Shown here: in pieces, positions 55,757-64,000 of the stretch
How the letters are laid out: each line of letters opens with the position of its first letter
Position numbering within the stretch: position 1 is the stretch's first letter
Assembly: GCA_028692875.1 (NCBI GenBank)
Contig: JAQUWL010000005.1
Coordinates: 35,131 to 99,130, forward strand
DNA length: 64,000 nt
Source: Sulfurospirillaceae bacterium
GTDB lineage: Bacteria; Campylobacterota; Campylobacteria; Campylobacterales; Sulfurospirillaceae
Direction of reading: 5' to 3'
Notes under the pieces: generated by a model
Seen by the model: only the letters and a program-made list of their open reading frames with translations
Databases searched by the model: none
Told to the model about the DNA's origin: nothing
Program-made: the position numbers and the translations under genes

Positions 55757-57433
55757 CTACTTCAGTTGATCTTTCAGTATATCCCCGAGGGTCATTTTTT
55801 CTTCTTTGTTAATCTCTTTTAGAGCTTCTCTCTCTTTGAGCTTTGACAATCTTCTAACAGACAATCTTATTCGGTTTTTCTTATCGTCAATAAATGTAAT
55901 CGCAGCTTCGATTTCATCGCCGATTTTAAGATCTTCTCCCTCAACAGGACCCAAATCTTCCTTGCGAATTAAAGCATCCACATTCTCTTCTAGCTCAACA
56001 AATATACCAAAATCTTTAATATCTCTTATTTTTCCAAGTACGATATCACCATTTTCATGAGATTTGGCGTAACTTTGAATTGGGCTATCTTCAAGCTCTT
56101 TTTTACTTAAAGATACTTTCTCATTCTCTTCATCCACTTTTACGATCTTAACCTCAATCTCACCTCCAACAGTAAGCAAATCTTTACATTTATTGTTTCT
56201 ATCCCAAGATGCATCTTCATTATGAAGCAATCCCTCAATGCCACCTATTTTAACAAATGCACCAAAATTTGTAATCGTTGTTACTTCGCCTTTAACGACA
56301 TCGCCGGTTTTATATTTTTTCATAAAATCATCAAATGGCTTTGGAAGAATATTTTTCAATGAAACTCTTAAACGTCTCTCTACGGGGTCAATCTCAATAA
56401 CCTCAACATCAACCTCTTGACCCTCTTCGATATAATCACGAGGATGTTTAATATTTTTATCCCAAGAGATTTCAGAGATATGCAAGAAGCCTTCAATATC
56501 ATTACCCAAATCAACAAATGCACCGTATGGCTCAATATTGCTAATGGTAACCTTGATAGAATCTCCTGTCTCTAACTCGCCTTTAATCTCTTCCCAAGGG
56601 TCTGGCATAGCTGCTTTAATAGATAGGGAAAGGTGTCTTTTTTCTTTGTCATACTTAATAGCTTTAACAGGAACCACTTCGCCTTCGCTATAAAGTGTGC
56701 TAGGATTTACTGGACCCTTGTAGCTTATCTCACTATAATGCACTAAGCCATCAATTCCACCAACATCTACAAACATACCGTAAGTAGTTATCTTCTTGAT
56801 AGTTCCTTCAACAACCTCATCTTTATCAATCAACTCTTGAACAATCTCTTTTCTTTTTTTGCGCTCATCATCCAAAAACTTTTTGCGAGAAACAACGATT
56901 GATTCATTTTCTGTATCAACCTTAATCACTTTAACTTTAAGAACCTTGCCCATAAGGGTATTCATATCTTTAACGGCAGCTTGTGATTTTGGCAAGAAAA
57001 ATTCAATTCCTTCCTTATTTTCACAGATAAAACCACCTTTGTTTTTATTGACTACTTTTACGTCAATAGTGATATCATCCTCTTCACTAAAACCTGAAAT
57101 AAACTCTTTTACACGCTCTTTACGAAGTGCTTTTTTATGAGAAACTATAGGTCGCTCGTTTCTGAAGCCCGAAATAACCACTGCAATCGCATCACCAATC
57201 TTACATGTAATGTTGCCTTGTTCATCGGTAACTTCTGAGATATTTAATCTTCCCTCAGATTTTTTACCCACATCCACCAAGACTACATCGTCCTTGATAG
57301 CAACTACAACACCTGTAATCAGTGCATCTTTTTCAGAGTCCTTAAACGACTCCTCCAACATGGTCGCAAAATCCATCTCCTCATGCTCATTTGCGGTTTC
57401 GGTTTGAACAGTTTTGTTCGCCTCATTAGCCAT
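55757..57433 (-). CDS. rpsA: 30S ribosomal protein S1
   Basis: 558 residues with six S1/OB repeats. Clear repeats begin around residues 200, 285, 370 and 460 (GMFVDVGGIDGLVHYSE, GAFVDLGNDIEGFLHISE, GAFVKIGGIEGLLHNED, GIFVELEENVDALIRKED); the first two are divergent ribosome-binding modules. S1 unfolds mRNA and delivers it to the 30S subunit. A good ribosome site (AAGGGA) precedes the ATG. Confidence 0.95.
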   Translation of the reverse strand: MANEANKTVQTETANEHEEMDFATMLEESFKDSEKDALITGVVVAIKDDVVLVDVGKKSEGRLNISEVTDEQGNITCKIGDAIAVVISGFRNERPIVSHKKALRKERVKEFISGFSEEDDITIDVKVVNKNKGGFICENKEGIEFFLPKSQAAVKDMNTLMGKVLKVKVIKVDTENESIVVSRKKFLDDERKKRKEIVQELIDKDEVVEGTIKKITTYGMFVDVGGIDGLVHYSEISYKGPVNPSTLYSEGEVVPVKAIKYDKEKRHLSLSIKAAMPDPWEEIKGELETGDSIKVTISNIEPYGAFVDLGNDIEGFLHISEISWDKNIKHPRDYIEEGQEVDVEVIEIDPVERRLRVSLKNILPKPFDDFMKKYKTGDVVKGEVTTITNFGAFVKIGGIEGLLHNEDASWDRNNKCKDLLTVGGEIEVKIVKVDEENEKVSLSKKELEDSPIQSYAKSHENGDIVLGKIRDIKDFGIFVELEENVDALIRKEDLGPVEGEDLKIGDEIEAAITFIDDKKNRIRLSVRRLSKLKEREALKEINKEEKMTLGDILKDQLK

Positions 57434-57497
57434 AGTATTCCCTTTTTGTTAATTTTTTTTAGCCTATTTACATGTAAGCACATGCCAAAGTGGTTAA

Positions 57498-58328
57498 TTA
57501 TACTTTAATTTCGCTTATTTTACCAATAATTTTTTCGATAATCCAATCAGGCGTTGATGCACCAGCGGTTATGCCACACAACTGTTTATCAAAAAACCAC
57601 TCTTTCTTCAACTCTTTTTCACTCTCTATCAAATAGCTATGATTGCAATACTCCTGAGAGATGGCATACAGTTGTTTTGTATTGGATGAGTTTTTTCCAC
57701 CAATAACTATCATAACATCCGCCTCTTTTGCAAGCTCTCTTGCAGCATCTTGATTTTCAAAAGTGGCATTGCAAATCGTATTAAAAACCCTAACTTCTTT
57801 ATGTCTTGACACGAGATAATTTACAATCTTTAAAAATTCATCAATCTTTCTAGTGGTTTGAGAAACAACTGCTATCTTTGAAGAAAAAGAGAGTTTTTCC
57901 AAATCCTCTACATTTAAAACCACGTGTGCTTTATCGATAGCATAACTTTTAACACCTCTTACCTCGGGGTGCGAAGAATCTCCAAAAATAACAATATCAT
58001 ATCCCTCTTTACTCATCTGCTCACAAATTTGTTGGGGCTTTGTAACATAAGGACATGTAGCATCTACAACGTCTATATTCTCTTCTTTTAAAAGCTTTAA
58101 ATCATCTTTGGGAATGCCATGTGTGCGAATAATAGCCTTTTTAATGCCTTTCGCCTCAGCTATGTCGTGAAGTGTTGTGACGTTAAAATTTTCTTTTAGT
58201 CTAGTTATCTCTTCGTTATTGTGAATCAAAGGTCCTATCGTGGAGGCATTTTTTGAGTTTTCTGCTATCTTGATTGCACGTTTAACGCCAAAACAAAAAC
58301 CATAGCTTTTGGCAAGTTTTATCTGCAT
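57498..58328 (-). CDS. ispH: 4-hydroxy-3-methylbut-2-enyl diphosphate reductase
   Basis: 276 residues, last enzyme of the MEP isoprenoid pathway. The three 4Fe-4S cluster Cys lie in GFCFGVKRA (Cys 12), DATCPYVTKPQ and CNATFENQDAA. The acidic/Thr active-site residues appear in VSQTTRK and GGKNSSNTKQLY. It overlaps aroA by one base (TAATG). Confidence 0.95.
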   Translation of the reverse strand: MQIKLAKSYGFCFGVKRAIKIAENSKNASTIGPLIHNNEEITRLKENFNVTTLHDIAEAKGIKKAIIRTHGIPKDDLKLLKEENIDVVDATCPYVTKPQQICEQMSKEGYDIVIFGDSSHPEVRGVKSYAIDKAHVVLNVEDLEKLSFSSKIAVVSQTTRKIDEFLKIVNYLVSRHKEVRVFNTICNATFENQDAARELAKEADVMIVIGGKNSSNTKQLYAISQEYCNHSYLIESEKELKKEWFFDKQLCGITAGASTPDWIIEKIIGKISEIKV

Positions 58329-59601
58329 TACTCAACATTTCCTATCTGTTGCAACAATGTAACAAAATTTGGAAACGATGTTGCTATACACTCAGTATCG
58401 CAAATCTCCATCGCACTAACAAGTCCAGCTATAGCAAAACTCATAGCGATACGATGGTCTCCATGACTATCTATGGAAGCACTTTTCAAAACACCACCTA
58501 CAACTTCATAGCCATCTTCAAACTCATCAACCCCTATGCCACATCGCTTAAGATTTTCAACAACACAAGTTATTCTATCGCTCTCTTTTACTCTTAACTC
58601 TTGAGCGTTTTTAACCACGCTTTTGCCTTTGGCACACGCAAAAGCGATAGAAAGTGCTGGAAGCTCATCAATAAGCCAAGAGATGTTATTCTCAACCACC
58701 ACGCCCTTTAGCTCACTATTTGAAACAACAATATCGCCTATGCTCTCATAAACATTACTTCGCTCTATAAACTCAACATTAGCACCCATTTTGGATAAAA
58801 CTTTGTATGCCTCTATGCGTGTTGGATTAAGAAGCATATTTTTCAAAATCACTTTAGCATTGGGCACGATAGAAGCAGCAACCGCAAAGAAAAATCCACT
58901 AGAAGGGTCGTTTGGAACAGTAATATTTAAAGGATTAAGCGGTTTTTCTTGAGGATAAATGGTTATGTTCAAGCCATCTGTTTTTATATTTGCACCCATT
59001 CCTCTTAGCATTTTTTCACTATGGTCTCGACTAAGTTCTGGCTCACTAAAAGTGGAAGCATCTCTACATGTAAGAGCTGCTAATATCAGTGCACTTTTCA
59101 CTTGCGCAGAGGCTATCTTGCTCTCATAGTTAAAAGGCTCAAGTTTTTGACCACGTATCGCCAAAGGTGCATACTCTCCATTTTTTCTTCCATCAATCAT
59201 CGCACCAACACTTCTTAGAGGATCAGCAACACGTCTCATCGGACGACTTGCTAAGTATTTATCTCCATGAAGAACAAAAAATCCATCCCTTGAGGCCAAA
59301 AAACCCATCAGTAAACGCATGGCTGTGCCAGAATTTCCACAATCCAAAATCGCAGGAGGCTCCAAAAGCTTAGATGGTGGAGTGATGACCATACAATCAT
59401 CTTTTTTTTCAACTGTCGCACCCAAAGTTTGAACAATAGCAAGCGTACACAAAGTGTCTTCTGCTTGTAGATAATTTCTCACAACAGATGGCTTATCACT
59501 CAATAGCGAAAAGATAGAACACCTATGAGAAATGGACTTATCGCTGGCTATCTGGTCGGTCTCAAATACAAAAGAGCCTTTAGGGGAAACATTTAATTTT
59601 T

Positions 59602-59605
<4 letters not shown>
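58328..59605 (-). CDS. aroA: 3-phosphoshikimate 1-carboxyvinyltransferase (EPSP synthase)
   Basis: 425 residues, shikimate pathway. Motifs: SDKSISHR at the N terminus (catalytic Lys), [28 protein letters not shown], and RVKESDRI (Glu/Asp base region). The glyphosate-loop sequence GNSGTAMR is the standard form. It overlaps pheT by 4 bases. Confidence 0.95.
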
Positions 59606-62924
<3,319 letters not shown>

Positions 62925-63032
62925 TTGTCTAGCCTTAAGTTGTTTTTGCGTTATTGTATTAAAACTTTGATTATAAAAGTGTTAAAAGCTAAATTAACCT
63001 ATAATTTCAGTAAAATCAATCAAGGAGTACAC

Positions 63033-63389
63033 ATGACAATATTTAGTAAAATTATCAAAGGCGAAATTCCTTGCAATAAAGTTTTGGAAAATGAAAATTT
63101 TCTGGCATTTCACGATATCAATCCAAAAGCTCCGATTCATATTTTGATTATTCCAAAAGTTGAAGTAGAAAATTTTCAACAAGTCACGCCAGAAATAATG
63201 GCAAATATGACATCTTTCATACAAGAAGTTGCGAAATTAATGGGGCTGGACGATAACGGTTATAGATTGATTACAAATAATGGTGCAGATGGTGGGCAAG
63301 AGGTTATGCATCTGCATTTCCATCTACTGGGTGGTGCCAGGCTATCATGGAATCATCTCTGCGATAGCGATTCAAAAAAGTTTCTTTAA
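63033..63389 (+). CDS. HIT family protein (histidine triad nucleotide-binding)
   Basis: 118 residues from ATG 63033 (AAGGAG seven bases before); the frame stays open further upstream without a ribosome site. Features: FSKIIKGEIPCNKVLE, HDINPKAPIHILIIPK and the triad HLHFHLLGG. It hydrolyses purine nucleotide phosphoramidates (HinT type). It diverges from pheS, as in C. jejuni. Confidence 0.9.
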   Translation: MTIFSKIIKGEIPCNKVLENENFLAFHDINPKAPIHILIIPKVEVENFQQVTPEIMANMTSFIQEVAKLMGLDDNGYRLITNNGADGGQEVMHLHFHLLGGARLSWNHLCDSDSKKFL

Positions 63390-63420
63390 AACTCAAGAGG
63401 GCATCTACCCTCTTGAGTTT
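63389..63420. terminator. Bidirectional terminator between the HIT gene and argH
   Basis: Thirteen-pair perfect stem AAACTCAAGAGGG / CCCTCTTGAGTTT with a six-base loop. The argH stop TAG sits at the loop edge and the last argH codons form one arm. Both convergent genes end here. Confidence 0.75.
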
Positions 63421-64000
63421 ATCCATTTTTCAAATATCTCCAACTGCTTACATGTAGAGATTGTTGAGGTTCCACCTTGTGAAACTCTAGCATTCATAGA
63501 GTTTGTCAAATCAAGATACTTAGTAACATCATCTTTTATTCTAGTGTCTATTTTTCTCAGCTCATCGGCACTTAAAACACTCAAATCAACCCCTAAACTT
63601 TCAGCATGTGAAACTGCTCGACCAGTAATAAAATGTGCCTCCCTAAAAGGAATATCACAATTTTTTACCAAATAATCCGCCAAATCCGTTGCACTCAAAT
63701 GACCCATTTGACATGCTGACATCATATTTTCCGTGTTAATACTCATTGTTTTAACAGCTTCTCTTAAAATATTAAGTGATATATAAGCAGTCTCAACACT
63801 ATCAAAAACACCCTCTTTGTCCTCTTGCATATCTTTGTTATACGCCAAAGGAAGACCTTTTAAAACAGTCAATAAGGAGATAAGGTTTCCATTGACCCTG
63901 CCTGTTTTTCCACGTAAAAGCTCTGGAACATCTGGATTTTTTTTCTGTGGCATGATGGAGCTTCCAGTAGAGTATTCATCGCTTAGTGTAACAAATTTAA
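63405..64000 (-). CDS. argH: Argininosuccinate lyase, C-terminal part (cut by window edge)
   Basis: About 198 residues visible; the frame continues past the right edge. The fumarase/aspartase signature [12 protein letters not shown] (catalytic Ser loop) is at the start of the visible part, followed by [22 protein letters not shown] and the C-terminal helices. It splits argininosuccinate to arginine and fumarate. The missing N-terminal ~260 residues lie outside the window. Confidence 0.93.
   Translation of the reverse strand, partial: KFVTLSDEYSTGSSIMPQKKNPDVPELLRGKTGRVNGNLISLLTVLKGLPLAYNKDMQEDKEGVFDSVETAYISLNILREAVKTMSINTENMMSACQMGHLSATDLADYLVKNCDIPFREAHFITGRAVSHAESLGVDLSVLSADELRKIDTRIKDDVTKYLDLTNSMNARVSQGGTSTISTCKQLEIFEKWINSRG

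Overview
The window is a chromosomal segment of a Campylobacterota (epsilonproteobacterial) genome. The evidence is low GC, very tight same-strand operons with TAATG/ATGA overlaps, and two gene blocks whose order matches what I remember from Campylobacter jejuni. These are amiA - nitronate monooxygenase-like - tyrS - spoT - rpoZ - pyrH - envC-like - ftsX - ftsE - trmB - FN3 lipoprotein - rluD-like - rodA (1-12907), and serA - hypothetical - rpsA - ispH - aroA - pheT - pheS - HIT protein (53691-63389). The free-living flavour (Fe-S/Mo cofactor-type ATPases, K+ transport, two RND pumps, an ornithine-lipid-type acyltransferase) suggests a Sulfurimonas/Sulfurospirillum/Arcobacter-like relative rather than a host-restricted Campylobacter. 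I cannot fix the genus.

Layout. 1-11728 (minus): cell division and envelope, translation and stringent-response genes. The amidase, an EnvC-like activator that has lost its own catalytic residues, and FtsEX look like one septal peptidoglycan-splitting module. 11801-15910 (plus): rodA, tRNA-Ile2 and the Trk potassium system. 15920-20047 (minus): a NifX-type protein, two MinD-like ATPases with ferredoxin inserts, a DUF134 regulator and a class V aminotransferase. 20113-23477: flagellar-type kinase FlgS, an NhaP2-like antiporter and a tandem Usp protein. 23667-27236: dnaE. 27324-32957: a complete CmeABC-like RND pump. 32973-36132: thioredoxin, a DUF190/CrcB pair and a bifunctional OlsF-like acyltransferase.

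36063-43660 is an accessory defence-type island placed between the acyltransferase and a rhodanese gene. It holds a HepT/MntA toxin-antitoxin pair, a small HTH gene, a type III restriction-modification system with a compositionally distinct target-recognition region, a precisely delimited IS982-type insertion sequence whose transposase carries an in-frame stop, and an AbiEii-type nucleotidyltransferase with an unusual short HTH partner. That last pair sits under a consensus promoter overlapped by a palindrome.

43662-53675: housekeeping genes (rhodanese, BaiN-type flavoprotein, CvfB, DJ-1/PfpI, efp), a two-gene HTH/55-residue operon, a second RND pump without an outer-membrane component, and a multispan membrane protein. 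53691-64000: serA to the 3' part of argH. pheS is interrupted by an in-frame TAA.

Two signals cut across gene boundaries. The palindrome TACATGTA (mostly YTACATGTAR) occurs at least 25 times, about ten times expectation, in all reading frames. HTH-linked promoters also repeatedly carry short dyads. No stretch longer than 300 bases lacks a gene; the longest gap is 47349-47562. No rRNA, CRISPR array or prophage was seen.
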